NCBI GenBank assembly: GCA_033182465.1 | Contig: CP137318.1 | Span: 1,984,001-2,048,000, forward strand | Reading direction: 5' to 3' | From: Sanghuangporus weigelae | Lineage: Eukaryota; Basidiomycota; Agaricomycetes; Hymenochaetales; Hymenochaetaceae | Length of the DNA stretch: 64,000 nt | Shown here: in pieces, positions 45,229 through 57,501 of the stretch | Numbering within the stretch: the stretch's first letter is position 1 | Layout of the letters: the number at the start of each line of letters is the position of its first letter | The notes under the pieces: model-generated | Seen by the model: only the letters and a program-made list of their open reading frames with translations | Told to the model about the DNA's origin: nothing | The model's database searches: none | Made by a program: the position numbers and the translations under genes

Positions 45229-47948
45229 ATGAAACACTCGACGGGGAGCAGGCTCGTCGGGCAACCTTTACTTTACTCTATATCCGCCTTTGCAAGCTTA
45301 GGCGTATTTCTCGTGCGTTTTTCTGTGTCTCGGAACTTGGAATTTGTCTATATTGACTAGCTTGGTCGTTCTGCAGTTTGGATATGACCAAGGGTTGGTT
45401 CCGGTCTGTAATGAAGTTGACCGCTTGGTCGCTGATGTGTTATGTTTTACGCCAGTGTCATGTCGGGGCTTATAACAGGTCCGTATTTCCTCAACTACTT
45501 CAACAAATTACAAGCTTTCGAGCTTGGGACGATGGTTGCAGTATTGGAGATAGGTGCCTTCTGTGCGTATTCACCCCACCTTCATCGTATCAGAAAATTA
45601 TTTGAAATTCGCTGACGTGGTTCGAAATGTTATAGTTACATCCCTCCTAGCCGGGCGCATAGGAGACATTATTGGGCGAAGGATGACCTTGTTTAGCGGG
45701 GCGGTGGTGTTCGCGCTGGGAGGTGCGGTTCAGACGTTCGCGACGGGGTACAATGTTATGATTGTTGGGCGGGTGACAAGTGGGTTTGGTGTCGGGTTGT
45801 TGTCGTGAGTGTCTTTGCTTTTGGGTGAGGTGAAGATAGTACCTCTGAGCTGATCTTGGTTATGTAGGACGATCGTGCCTATATACCAGAGCGAGGTTTC
45901 ACCTCCTACTCATGTGAGTTGGGCTACCTGTTCATCTTTCTTGGGTCTTACAAATCGTATATTTGTAGCGAGGCGCACTTGCATGTATGGAATTCACAGG
46001 GAATATCTTTGGCTATGCCATCTCCGTCGTAAGTGAAACAAAGCGAATGTGGTGTACAATGTATTCACCTGATCGCAGTGGGTCGACTACTTCTGCTCTT
46101 TCATCGAGTCCAACTTGTCGTGGCGAATACCTTTATTCATACAAGTCGTGATTGGCGTTATTCTGGCTGGAGGATCACTATTCATTCCGGAAAGCCCACG
46201 GTTAGTTTATTTCTCTTCATTTGCTGCAGACGCGTCTTCCTCATTCATGAACTTGTAGATGGCTAATTGATACTGGGAAGGATGACGAAGGCATGCGAGT
46301 TCTTGCCGATCTCCACGGTGGAGAGCTCGAAGACCGCGTGGCGAAGGCAGAGTTTCGGGAAATCAAGGATAAGGTCATGGCTGAGGTAGGTCTAGCTCAA
46401 GTTTTGATCAAGGGAGATGCGATAATGTGTAACGTGTAACTTCGCAGCGACATTCTGGTGCTAGTCGAAGCTACAAGGCGATGTGGAAACGTTATAAAAG
46501 GAGAGTCCTGGTAGCGATGTCTTCGCAGGCTTTTGCTCAATTGGTAAGGAGTCTTCATGCAAGCGACTATCAAGCTGCTCACGGTATTTATTCTTTTCAG
46601 AATGGGATTAATGGTATGGAGTCTGATTTATTACAGTCATTATTGAGATGGACTGACTGGCCACATTGCGTAGTTATTTCCTACTATGCTCGTGTGTACC
46701 TTCCATATTCTTACTTTCATTGAGCCTTCGCTGACCATCATTAAAAAGCTAGAGTGTTTGAAGGTAAGCCCGTCGCAGAGGCCTAGACAAAAATTTTGTT
46801 AACAAGCATATGCAGAGGCTGGATGGATAGGGCGGGACGCAATTCTAATGACTGGAATCAATGCGATTATTTATCTGCTTAGCACTGTACCGACGTAAGT
46901 TGATGCTTAAGCGTTTTCATATTAGATAGTCTGACATCAAGAAGTTGGTACCTTGTAGACAGATGGGGTCGCCGTGCGATTCTCTTGTCTGGCGCTGTCG
47001 TGGTAGGTGTTTTAGATCGAACGAGACTGTGGTTCACTCACAGTGTCTCTTTTGTGCAGTGCGCTGTGGCACTTGCTGCTACGGGGTGGTGGATGTGGAT
47101 CGACGTTCCACAGACTCCCAAAGCCGTCGTTGCATGCGTGATTGTTTTCAATGCTGCCTTTGGCTATAGTTGGGGCCCTATACCTTGGCTTTACCCACCT
47201 GAAGTAGGTGATATGCCGATTACCCGTGAATGCTTCTAATAGCATAATACCTAGATAATGCCGTTAAACGTCCGAGCAAAGGGCGTATCGTAAGTCTTGA
47301 TTTCATTCCAAGTATGTAAAACAATTGGCTGACGTCTGTTTTCTTTTTGAAGATTATCGACGGCTACGAATTGGGCCTTCAACTACCTGGTTGGAGAGAT
47401 AACGCCAGTACTTCAAGAGGTCATTGAATGGCGGTTATATCCCATGCATGGCGGCTTCTGTGCCGCGAGCTTCTTCGTTGGTGAGTTTTGCATCCTTTTG
47501 TATAGAAAATGGGTCACAGATACTAGTGCCTTCGCAGTCTTGTTCTGTAAGTCTATCTGGAATGCCCTTGGTTTATTTGGTACTAAGTGAGATTAGTCTA
47601 CCCGGAAACAAAAGGAATCCCATTGGAAGAGATGGACACCGTATTCGGAGAAGGTACATTATATCTTACTTGTCAGCTGCACCGTGCTAACGAGGCTCAG
47701 CAGATAGTAAAGACTCGGATGGCTATGCAATGGTGGATCTTCCGGAGCAAGTCGCACTTGTGGGTCATGGCGAACATGAACACGACGACGACGAAGCGAC
47801 TCTTGCTCCTCGAAAACATTCATTGGAAGAAGGAGTTAGTGTGAATAGCTCGGGACCTTGGAAGAAATACACCGCGATACATCGAGATATTACGAGTGGA
47901 CATACTAGTAGGAGTAGTTATGCATCGTTAGTAGGTGAAGAGCCATAG
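45229..47948 (+). CDS. MFS sugar-porter family transporter (tandem copy 2)
   Basis: Paralogue of the preceding gene in the same orientation. Signatures: FGYDQG, MSGLITGPYFLNYFNKL, GRIGDIIGRRMTLFSGAVVF, GRVTSGFGVGLLS, PIYQSEVSPPTHRGALACME, PESPRWLIDTGKDDEGMRVL, DRWGRRAILLSGAVV, WSWGPIPW-type loop (GYSWGPIPWLYPPE) and PETKGIPLEEMDTVFGE. Exon layout repeats that of copy 1: micro-exons of 13, 18 and 15 nt at 46601-46613, 46674-46691 and 46749-46763 encode the NGINVISYYAPRVFE segment. The cytosolic tail is His/Asp-rich (EHEHDDDEATLAPRKHS). Probably the result of local duplication followed by divergence mainly in the tails. The transported sugar is unknown. Confidence 0.88.
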
Positions 47949-48130
47949 TATATTATTTTCACTTCCATCGCAAATGTAATGCAGCCGCAAATTGTTTAGA
48001 GCTGCACGTGACTGATTATATGGTGATGATCGGCGGACGCGTCTAGAGTGGCGAGAGACCAGAGCAAGTTTAGCCACCTCACATCGTCATCCCACTTCAT
48101 CTTTTGGATCTCTCTCTTTCCAACCCAGAG

Positions 48131-51100
48131 ATGTCTGAGTTGTCCCCGTCCCCAGCAAGTAGGCCTTTTCTCTCTTCAATGCCAGTCTGTTGAATAACTG
48201 AACCTGTTGTGTGGCATTAGGTGCTGCGGAACCACTTTATCAAGTGAAACTCCTTGGGGCTCTAAGAACTGGTACACGCTTTGTAAATCGTGGGGGTATG
48301 CTACTGAAGTTTCAGTTTCATGTTATAGGTGATGCCGCTTCTATCACTCAACTGCTCTCTGAAATTGCGAGAGCCAAAAGACATAACTTGCATGACGACT
48401 TCGACGTTGGTGCCGCTGCCCTCCACCTTGCCATTCGATGCGCCTCAAGTAAATGCAGTATTTTCTCTCTCTTGGCGATATTGTTGCTCAACGGAACTAC
48501 TCTCATATAGCGGATACTATTGCCTTGCTACTCTCAAATCGCTCGATTTCACCTAATGCGGTCTATCCGCGCGGGTCAGGGACAACCCCATTGCATCTGG
48601 CTGCATCGATAGGTCGCGCGGACGTGGTGAATTTGTTGCTTGAGCAAGATGGGATAGATGACACACTTCGTGACGCGCATGGACGAACGTGCAAAGATGT
48701 AGCCCGTGGAAAAGAGGTGCATAAAGCTATCCGAGGTACGTCCTTTCTCCGAGGCGAGCACAGTTACAGCATTTGCTTACTTGAAGGGAATAGATTCAAG
48801 GTCGCTCTTGACGGCGTCGTACAGATCACTCTTGCATTCGTACATTGCATCATCACCAAATCAAGGTCCACCGCAAGCACTGATAGAGCTTCTTCATTCT
48901 CCACGGGTTCGCCTCGTCGACCTTTCGTATCTGGATCCTTCGACGGGACGTTCCTTGCTCCATGAAGCAGCGCGGCAAAAAGACCTCAGTCTGATCGACC
49001 TTAGCATTAAGGCAGGCGCGGATGTATTTGTTCGTGATAAGCGTGGCAAGTCCGTCATTGAGAGTATCCATGGAAGTAAAGACGACAAAGTGCGCGTGTT
49101 CCTCCGTCAATGTAAGTTGTAAATCTCTCCTAGTCTCTTGTGATGTCTTGACTAACTTTCTTTTTAGTTACGAACTATGACGCAAGTCTGTTGGATCAAG
49201 GGCCAACGGGTTCAGAGCAACCACATCTGAAAGGATACCTGAGCAAATACACGAACGTCGCAAGAGGTTACAACACCCGCTGGTTTGTATTGAAAAATGG
49301 TATCCTGTCTTGTGAGTCCTTTTTCAAGTAGCGTCGCCAATAGCTTATTAGACGTCGCGTAGACTATCGACATCAGGATGATGAGCAGGTGGCATCTCGT
49401 GGCTCAATTGCGATGAAGTCTGCCATGCTCAAGTATTCACCATCGTTCGACAAACTACGGTTTGAAGTACATTCTAGCCCTGGCCGTGGGCAGCAAAAAT
49501 GGTACATAAAGGGAAGCCACGCAGTGGAAGTCGGACGCTGGACGCACGCTATAGTCCATAGTATTGAGTTAGCACGACGCGATGCGGCCCATAGCCAATC
49601 GCAAAGCGGTAGCGACAGCGAGTCAGTCAGTCTTCGGCATCTTGGAGCGGATCTACGAACTTCCACTTCATCGCGAAAAGAAAGCAAAGACTTCGCATCC
49701 TCATCATCAATCCATGACTCGCTGGAGGAAAATGCGGCAGCGGCGTCTGTTAGCAATGTACGTGTAGATGATGTGGACGAAGACGAGGAAGACGATCATG
49801 TGGAGGACAGTTCATCAGATGCCGCTTCTCAACGCTCGCCACCTTATGATACGGAGTTTGCTTTGCATGGGAACACTACGGCTGCGCAAGTGGAGCTTAC
49901 AGGTCAATTGTTGGAGTCGTTTGTCCTACCTGCAGATGCTCCTAGAACTTTACAAGAAATCCGTGCAGCTCTCGAAGATTCTACAAAAACAGCAACCCGT
50001 ATGGTGAGCGAATATGTACGAATGGTGGCAGAGCGCGAGGAGTGGTGGCGAGAGAAGGTGGCTCGTGAGAGGGCGCGTGGTGCCCTTTGGGAGGAAAGCT
50101 TGCAGACAGTCGTTAAGGAAGGTGCGGCCCTTGAAGAAGAGCTTAGAAGCCGCGCACGAGTACGCCGGCGGTCCAGCCGAGGCTCGCAGGAGCGCTCAGG
50201 ACGGACAAGTATGGACATTGGCAGGTCGACTATCCGACTTCGCGGAAATGTGCAATCTGGAGTATTTCTCAGTCCTCCCTTCCGTCTGGAGCAACCTCCA
50301 CTTCCCGAATCAATCTCTGGATTGCCTGCAATATCCCCTCCAGAGGCTGCGGAAGATGAATCTCTGAAATATCCTCAACCGACCGTCGCGTCTCCTCCCG
50401 CGATTGTGGCAGAAGATATGGATGATTTGGTTTCGACGGATGAAGAAGATGAATTCTTCGATGCGATTGAATCGAACCAACTTCCGAATGTAATTGTCCC
50501 GGAAGCTCTCGTCAAGACCCCGCCCATGGATTTGGACACAATAACGTTTCTCGATTTAGAACAGTACTCAGGCTACTCCACGCCCCGTCAGAAGCTGCCC
50601 ATTGACCAGGACACGAGACCGCCGACAAGCTTATGGAGCGTCCTCAAGCATTCCATCGGAAAGGATCTTACGAAGATCAGTTTCCCCGTGTTTTTCAACG
50701 AACCTACTAGTATGCTGCAACGGATGGTATGGTATTACAATTCTCTAGATCTAAAGACAATACTGAAGTGTTCTACAGGCAGAAGATATGGAATTCTCTG
50801 AGTGTCGTACGTCTCCTCTCCTTTCTTCATGAACTATTTTGACCTGAATGTGCCTATAGTTGACGCAGCGGCGACCGAGTCCGACCGACTCAAGCGAATA
50901 GCATTCGTAGCAGCATTTGCGATGTCAAATTACTCCAGTACAGTCGGACGTATCGCGAAACCATTCAATCCAATGCTAGTACGTCGTGTTGTTCGCAGCA
51001 AAATGTCTCTTAGCTTACGTTTCATCAGAGCGAAACGTTTGAGTACGTCCGTCTAGACAAGAAGTACCGCTATGTATCGGAGCAAGTCAGCCACCATCCG

Positions 51101-52091
51101 CCCGTGTCGGCTTGTTGGGCAGAATCTCCTTTGTGGCACTACTTTGGCGAAATTGACGCGAAGAATAAATTCATGGGCAAGTCTTTTGAGATTCGCCCGA
51201 CCGGTATTGCGCACGTGGAGCTCATAATACCGGAGGAGTGGGGTAATCCAGACTATCCGAAAGCAAGAGCAAAGGGTCCCTTTGGCACGGGCAAAGTCGT
51301 GGAACACTACAGCTGGAAGAAGGTAACAACGAATGTGTCGGGATTCATCATGGGCTCACCTACTATAGATCACTATGGTGACATGACTGTGAGTATTCTC
51401 CACTTTCTTGAGGGTATTTTGTTGAAGTGTCTTGAAGGTGGTAAATCATAGAACGGGCGACACTTGTACACTGACCTTCAAGCCACGAGGATGGCGCGGA
51501 AAGGATGCGTATGAGATATTCGGACACGTAATGGATGCTGGAGGGAATGTGGCTTACGAGATAGCAGGTCGCTGGAATAGCCAACTGGTTGCCCGAGCAG
51601 TTGGGACTGGTTATGGTGTCCTACATCCAGATGTTGCGATTCAGCCGGCTGCGTCTCCGTCTTCACAAGAATTCATGCTGTTGTGGAGGAACACCGAAAA
51701 GCCTCCTGCTCCGTTCAACTTGACTCCCTTTGCAATCACACTGAACGATTTTCCGGACGCTCTACGTCCTGTCCTTTGCCCGACAGACTGCCGCCTACGA
51801 CCGGATCAGCGTGCATTCGAGCTTGGGAAGTACGAACGAGCGAATGAGTTGAAGTCGAAACAAGAAGACTTCCAGCGAGAGACGCGTCGCGCCCGTGAGG
51901 AAGGGCGTCTACCATCGCATCGACCAAGATGGTTCGAAGCAAAAACAGAGCCCGAAACGGGTGAACGTGTATGGGAACCTCTTAGGGCTGTAAATGGTGA
52001 ACTGGCGTATTGGAAGGAACGGGAGATTGTTTGGAAGGAGAAACGATCATGGAAGGATGTGGAGTGTATTTTTATTGAAGATGAGCCATAA
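48131..52091 (+). CDS. Oxysterol-binding protein with ankyrin repeats, PH domain and FFAT motif (Osh1/Swh1-type)
   Basis: The order of domains is that of yeast Osh1: ankyrin repeats (GTTPLHLAASIGRADVVNLL, TGRSLLHEAARQKDLSLIDL), a PH domain (LKGYLSKYTNVARGYNTRWF then VLKNGILSYYRHQDDE), a linker with a canonical FFAT motif (EFFDAIE within DEEDEFFDAIE, at 50451-50471), and the ORD lipid-binding domain with SDRLKRIAFVAAFAMSNYSS, PFNPMLSETFEYVR and the family signature EQVSHHPPVS. It should carry sterol and PI4P between ER (through VAP) and Golgi or vacuole. The ORD His-His pair that binds PI4P is present. Several short introns; the last exon ends TAA at 52089-52091. Confidence 0.93.
50451..50471 (+). 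other. FFAT motif (EFFDAIE) in the OSBP linker
   Basis: These codons give E-F-F-D-A-I-E preceded by an acidic stretch (STDEED), the consensus bound by the MSP domain of VAP/Scs2 at the ER. Confidence 0.8.
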
Positions 52092-52288
52092 GCTGGTGGA
52101 AGCGGTACTGTTGTTGTACGTTTTCTTCTAAACTATAGTATAATTTACAGATGGGACCACAAACTAGCACTAAAACACAGATACACGGCATAATAATTAA
52201 TTTCTTTTAATTTCATCTATTCTATGGCACGTGACCTATCTAGGCTTTTTGGTGCTCGCACGCATGAACGCGTTTCGACTTTCTCTCG

Positions 52289-54282
52289 ATGAATACCTTC
52301 CTGCACTCTTCCCACTGTCGTCGAAGGAGGTCTCTTGCCTTCATCTTTCCGTTCCTAAGGACACCAAATCTGCAATCAGCACGTTTTGCAGTGGGAGCAT
52401 GCATTCGTTTTTCAAGTCAAGGAGCAGCAAGCGTGCAAGCGGATGGCATCTCAAGAAATTCTTATGGCCTTCCTAAGGCCGGACGAGTTCCACAGGTGCC
52501 ATATGGCTTTCGTGAACTCGGCATTCGTGATGCTATTGCCAAGGCGATAAGCGATGCATTTCCGGACGTGCAGAGACCCACAATAGCTCAGGCTGAATTT
52601 ATACCTGCCATTCTTAGCGGCAAGGATGTTATTTTACATGATGACACGGGAACTGGAAAGTGCGTTGGCAACCGCTGATTCGATCTGTACTATTTTTACT
52701 GAAAACTCTGTTGCATTTGTGCGCTGCAGATCCTTTGGCTCTATCATTGCGTTACTGAATAAACCTCGTTCGAGATCTCATGGCCGGCATCGTGGAGGAT
52801 CATCCATAACATCACTAGTGATTGTCCCGCATAGAGATCTAGGCTACCAGATAATGCGTTGGATTGAGGCCATTCTGAGGCATTCGGGATCCAACCAACC
52901 TCCTACGGATGCAATTGCTCAATTGGTGGCTCGCAGTGATTCAATACCGATGGAAGAGCAGACGCACAAGCTTCGCTCTACTCCACCGCACATTCTAATA
53001 GGCACACCACAAGCGCTTTGGGAGATCCATGGTTCTGATCGAGGAGCTTTGCAACTTGAGAACGTGTCGACGGTTGTGGTTGATGAAGTGGATTATTTGC
53101 TGGATGTTCCGTCGCCGTATGTGCGAAAGTCGCATGAGAGCGCGGCCTGGAGAAATTTTAAGAAGCATCCGAGTCTTACACGACAGCTTCTGGAGGCACT
53201 CCTGCCCGAGCGCAAGCCCGGCGCCGTCCCGCTAGCTGACATCGACTATAATGACGATGGAAATGGCGACGTCGGAAGGAATAACCACAAGCATACTAAT
53301 GCGAATACTGGACGCCCTCTTCAGCTTGTCATGTCTTCAGCAACAGTCCATTCTAATCTCATTGACTATCTATGCGATGCACGTTGGTTGGGCGAAGACA
53401 AAGTCATTTTTTCGGGTAGAGAGCTTCTGAAAGCCAATGCACACATGCTCAGTCCTGAGAACTCATCAAAATCGGGAATCTTGCATCATGCTTTTGTGGT
53501 GCCACCAGATGGTAAACTACGGAATGTTGAATTCGCCACACGGCCGGGTGAAGATAATGATAATGAAAATGAAGATGAAGGCGAAGAGATTGAACCCACG
53601 GACTCGCGGGAAAAACTTCAGAAAATGCAAAGTACGTATCATGATTTGTAGTCCGGTCGAGTATGGCTGATTGTCGCTTCTACCCTTGCTAGGTGTTCCT
53701 CCGCAATCACCAACATCTTCAATGGTGATGGAAGCAATAGCATCTATTTTCGTTGTTGACGTTCCACATCTAGCTCTGTTAGTTCTTCCGACTAGTTCGT
53801 CCATTAAGAAAGTTATAGCAGAACTTGAAGACTTAGGCGTCAATGCACGACCACTCGACTTGCGGGCTCGGGAGATTGATCGGTTGGGTGGAATGGCCAG
53901 TCAGTTGGACGGGGTGCCTGTTCTGCTCGTAGCCACTCCCGCCACCATTCGCGGTGTAGACTTGCCGCAGCTCACGCATGTTTTTTGCGCTGGTGCTCCA
54001 GACACTGCAAGTGCGGATGTGTTCAAGCACGTCTCTGGCCGAGTGGGACGTTTTGGCCGAGAAGGCAAGGTACGCGAGTTTCGTTTAACGTTGCACTCTT
54101 CACAGACTTATACGTCTACCTTTTCTTAGGTGATGACGTTTGTGACGGAGCGAGAGATTGAACGACAAGACGGAGTTGTACGGACGACAAAAAATCCGGC
54201 CGGTTTGTTGAAGACATTTTACCGCAGACTGCGCATAAAGCCTGTCTGGTACGATCTTAGTGCGGCGAGTTTTGACAGCTGA
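52289..54282 (+). CDS. Mitochondrial DEAD-box RNA helicase (Mrh4-like, divergent motifs)
   Basis: The leader (MNTFLHSSHCRRRRSLAFIF) is basic and hydroxylated, typical of mitochondrial import. Helicase core: Q-motif-like RPTIAQAEFIPAIL, Walker A HDDTGTGKSFGS (completed across a 70-nt intron, 52660-52729), Ia LVIVPHRDLGYQ, Ib-like ILIGTPQALWE, motif II as VVVDEVDYLLD (DEVD in place of DEAD), motif III VMSSATVHS, motif V ATIRGVDLPQLTH and VI as HVSGRVGRFGREG (canonical HRxGRxGR). The resemblance is to Mrh4-type helicases used in mitochondrial large-subunit ribosome assembly. A variable loop rich in Asp/Asn (YNDDGNGDVGRNNHKHTNAN) lies between motifs. ATPase activity is likely but the substitutions are unusual. 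Confidence 0.83.
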
Positions 54283-54776
54283 ACGGTCTGTGAGAGCATC
54301 CTCGCTTCAAAGTCGGTGTTGGAGATGGTTCGGTATTCGGGCCTCTTTCGGTAGCCGGAAATAGCTCTTGATTCGAGCCGCAGGTCGAGACGGCCTTGTG
54401 TGATGGTACGGAGGGACGCCCACCAAAAAGGGATAATTCCATGGGTCAAGGTCATTTTGGCCGGGTGTTACCTAGTGACAGACAGGTAGAGAAGTACATA
54501 TATGCGGTGTCAGAGGTAGCCAAGAACATGGAGAAGATTCATTTGAGTATTTCCCCGACGCAGAGAGAAAGACAGTATTGAGGTTATAGGGTGAGGTTGA
54601 TGTGCATTGCGGGATAGGGGATAGTATTAATTATTATTTTGAGTACCCACGCGTCAGCCAGTTTGAGTTCACGGTCTTCGCTTGCCGCTCTCACTACCTA
54701 CCTTTCCTCCTTCCTACTCTACTCTTTCCTTCCTTCTTTCCTTTTCTTTTCATCTTATCTCTTTCCTTCGTTCACC
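54283..54776. other. Spacer between helicase and TMEM198-like gene
   Basis: 494 bases without a gene. A strong pyrimidine-rich tract (about 54695-54770, CTTTCCTTCC-like) ends just before the ATG of the next gene, typical of a highly used fungal transcription start. Confidence 0.5.
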
Positions 54777-57501
54777 ATGCGCCTCGTCCTGCGCAGCTGG
54801 TCGTGGTCGCCATTGTTTGCGATATGGACGTTGCTGGCTCTCGTCCAGTTCAGTCTCGTCACCGCTCAGTCCACTTCCTCGAACTCCAGCAGCGCTAGTT
54901 CAGCCACCTCGGCTTCCGTATCGGTCACGACAAGCAATGTAACCTCGACCTTCACAACCACTTCAAACGCGCAGACCAGCACAGGAGTTACAGTTATCCA
55001 GGTCACCTCCACTCTGACCCCGTCTGCTACGACCAGCGACAACGCCACCTCGTCTGCATCTGCTTCTGCTTCTGCCTCAGCTGGCCCTTCGCTGGACACC
55101 AAGATAGACCCGGGCTTTGGCGTGTTGGGTGCTATTCTCATCATCACAGGTCTTCCCAGTGCCTTCTGGGGTCATAAGAACAGGTGGTATGTGCTTCAGC
55201 CCTTCTTACGAAATCATCATATCTTCTTCCGTCTCACAGAATTTCACACAGGTCTTCCTTCTTTCTTATCGGATTCTACACATTCGCTCTCAGCTGTTTT
55301 GCTCTCATACTCAAGTTCGGCGTGCTAGAAGCCATTTCTCCCCCTGATGCAAAGCTTCGCGGCGTTTTCGTCCTTGCTTGTTCCATCGCGGGTATCATCG
55401 GTGGTGCGGTCGCCATTTTCTTCTGGCAGCAGGCAAAGTATTTCATTGGTGCTTGGGGAGGATTTGCGCTTGGCCTTTGGATTCAAACTTTCAGAGAAGG
55501 CGGGTTGATACGACCCGTAGGGTACAGGTGGATACTGTATATTGGTGAGTCCCAAGCGATCGGAGGCAAACGGCATTTTCCTAACGGAAGCATTTAGGCC
55601 TCGCTGTCGCGGGATTTTGCTTATGCACTCTCCCCAAAATCCACTATCATGTGCTCCTTGCTTCGACGGCGGCCGTCGGAGCGTCGGCTTTCGTTCTGGG
55701 CATAGACTGTTATACCACAGCCAACTTGAAGGAGGTGAGTTGTATGTACTCATACGAAAAGACTGTCAATACCGAACACTGCACTTAGTTCTACGTTGCA
55801 AATCTCGGCTTCAACTCGCTCTTCACAAAATTTGAGGAGAATGGGATACAGTTCCCGATCTCTCAATTGATGCAGATTGAAATCGGCCTTATTGCTGCAT
55901 TCACGCTTATGGGTGCAGCCGTACAGCTCCGGATCCTCAAAGTACTTCAGCGAAAGCTTAAGGAGATTGCCATGGAGCAAAAGAAACGCGATGAAGACCT
56001 GGAGAATCAAGCAGCGGCCCGATTCTCATTAACTGCGAAGGAGCTGGCCGAGTGGGAAAAGGAACACGGCAGAGTGTATTCGCACTTCTCTAGCCTGCCT
56101 CTCCTGAAGCATCAGGACGCCCAGTCACCGAATACCGAAGAAGGATCTACGTTGGTCATGGACGGACAGCGCCGCTCACGGTACCAGTCTGGGGTCTCCG
56201 AGTTCATGGTGGCTTCTGGACCCGCGGATGATCGGCAGTCTTCCGGAGCTCTGCCTGCTATTGACCTTGGAGGGGATTTGGAAGCCGACCTTGCTAAAGA
56301 CTTTGATACTGAGAGATCAAACTCCATTAGCTCCTCTAGAGGTTTGTCGCCGCAGGAACGGGAGGAATTAAAGAAGAAAGAGGACCTTATGGCAGAGATT
56401 ACAAATATAAGGAAGTCTATTGAGCAGTTACGTGCATCCACGCCGGGTTCTTCTGCTGAAGGTGGTTCGCATTCGCGTAATCCATCTTTTGCGTCTCGCC
56501 GGACGCTGAGCCTCGGACTTGCGGAAGCTTTGGATGGTCCTTCTCGCCCTCCGCGTGCCACAGATCCGCGTGCTCGCGTCCATTCTATGGACAGATTGTC
56601 GATGTCTCCTGACGCGTTCGCAGCAGGTACCTCTATCAATCGCCCATCCAGTGTACCTCTTCAAGACGATACGAACTGGAATGAGTATGTTCGAGAAAGA
56701 AAGCTGTTCCAGCCACCTTCTGGGGTCTCGGCTCCCATCGCACCAAGTCCTGTAGCGCCCATTCCGCAGCGTGCTCCCGTGCCAGTTCCAGACGCAGTCG
56801 CTGAAGCTTTGGCTCGTCGCCGGCAGCAAGAAGCTGCATTTGAAGCAGGTGAATTCGGGAGAAAGAGCCAGCATTTGCGATCAGCTTCTCATAACATGAT
56901 AGGGGATCGACCCTCATCCACTGTGTGGAGCTCGCAACCCAAGGCAGCAACAACGAATAGCAAGCCACCTGTCACCATTCTCCCACCTAAGAAGTCTGAA
57001 CCCGGCCAGAAATCTCGCACTCTTGCGCCTCGCGTTCATACCTTTGAGGAATTAAACGAACGTCATCGCGAAAAGATGCGCGATCTCCAAGCGCCACTCA
57101 GCCAAGCTGAACAAGAACACGCCAGACTTGCGGAGGCACGCAGCCGCTGGGAGCACTCAAAAGAAGTCGAAAAGCAGATAATGGCGAAGAAATTGGCGGA
57201 AAAGGAAGCGGCTTTGAAGCAGCGCCAGGAAGAAAAAACGAAGAAGCAAGGAGAGGAGTATCAACGTTCGCTCAGCGCAGACAAGCTCAACAAGCTTCCG
57301 GGTGCATTAGCTTCGTCTTCCAAACGCCAATCGATGATGAAGGTTGAAGACTGGAGGCGGTACCAGCAAGAGGTGGATACATCGCCGGCTCGATCAAAGT
57401 CTCCAACCAAACGCGATTCCACTGTGCCCTTCCCGGCGGCTCAGAGTGGCCGTGAACCGGGTCATCACCAATCTTCATCGACTGACCGACGACGGGGTTA
57501 G
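54777..57501 (+). CDS. TMEM198-like (DUF4203) multi-pass membrane protein with long cytosolic tail
   Basis: A cleavable signal peptide (SWSPLFAIWTLLALVQFSLV) and a Ser/Thr-rich, probably O-glycosylated stretch come first. Then about seven hydrophobic helices: GFGVLGAILIITGLPSAFWG, FFLIGFYTFALSCFALILKF, GVFVLACSIAGIIGGAVAIF, YFIGAWGGFALGLWIQTF, WILYIGLAVAGFCLCTLPKI, VLLASTAAVGASAFVLGI and LMQIEIGLIAAFTLMGAAVQ. This is the TM7S3/TM198-like fold found in many basidiomycetes. The tail of more than 500 residues is disordered, charged and coiled-coil near the end (HARLAEARSRWEHSKEVEKQ). Function is unknown; the metazoan TMEM198 relates to Wnt signalling, which fungi lack. Confidence 0.82.
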
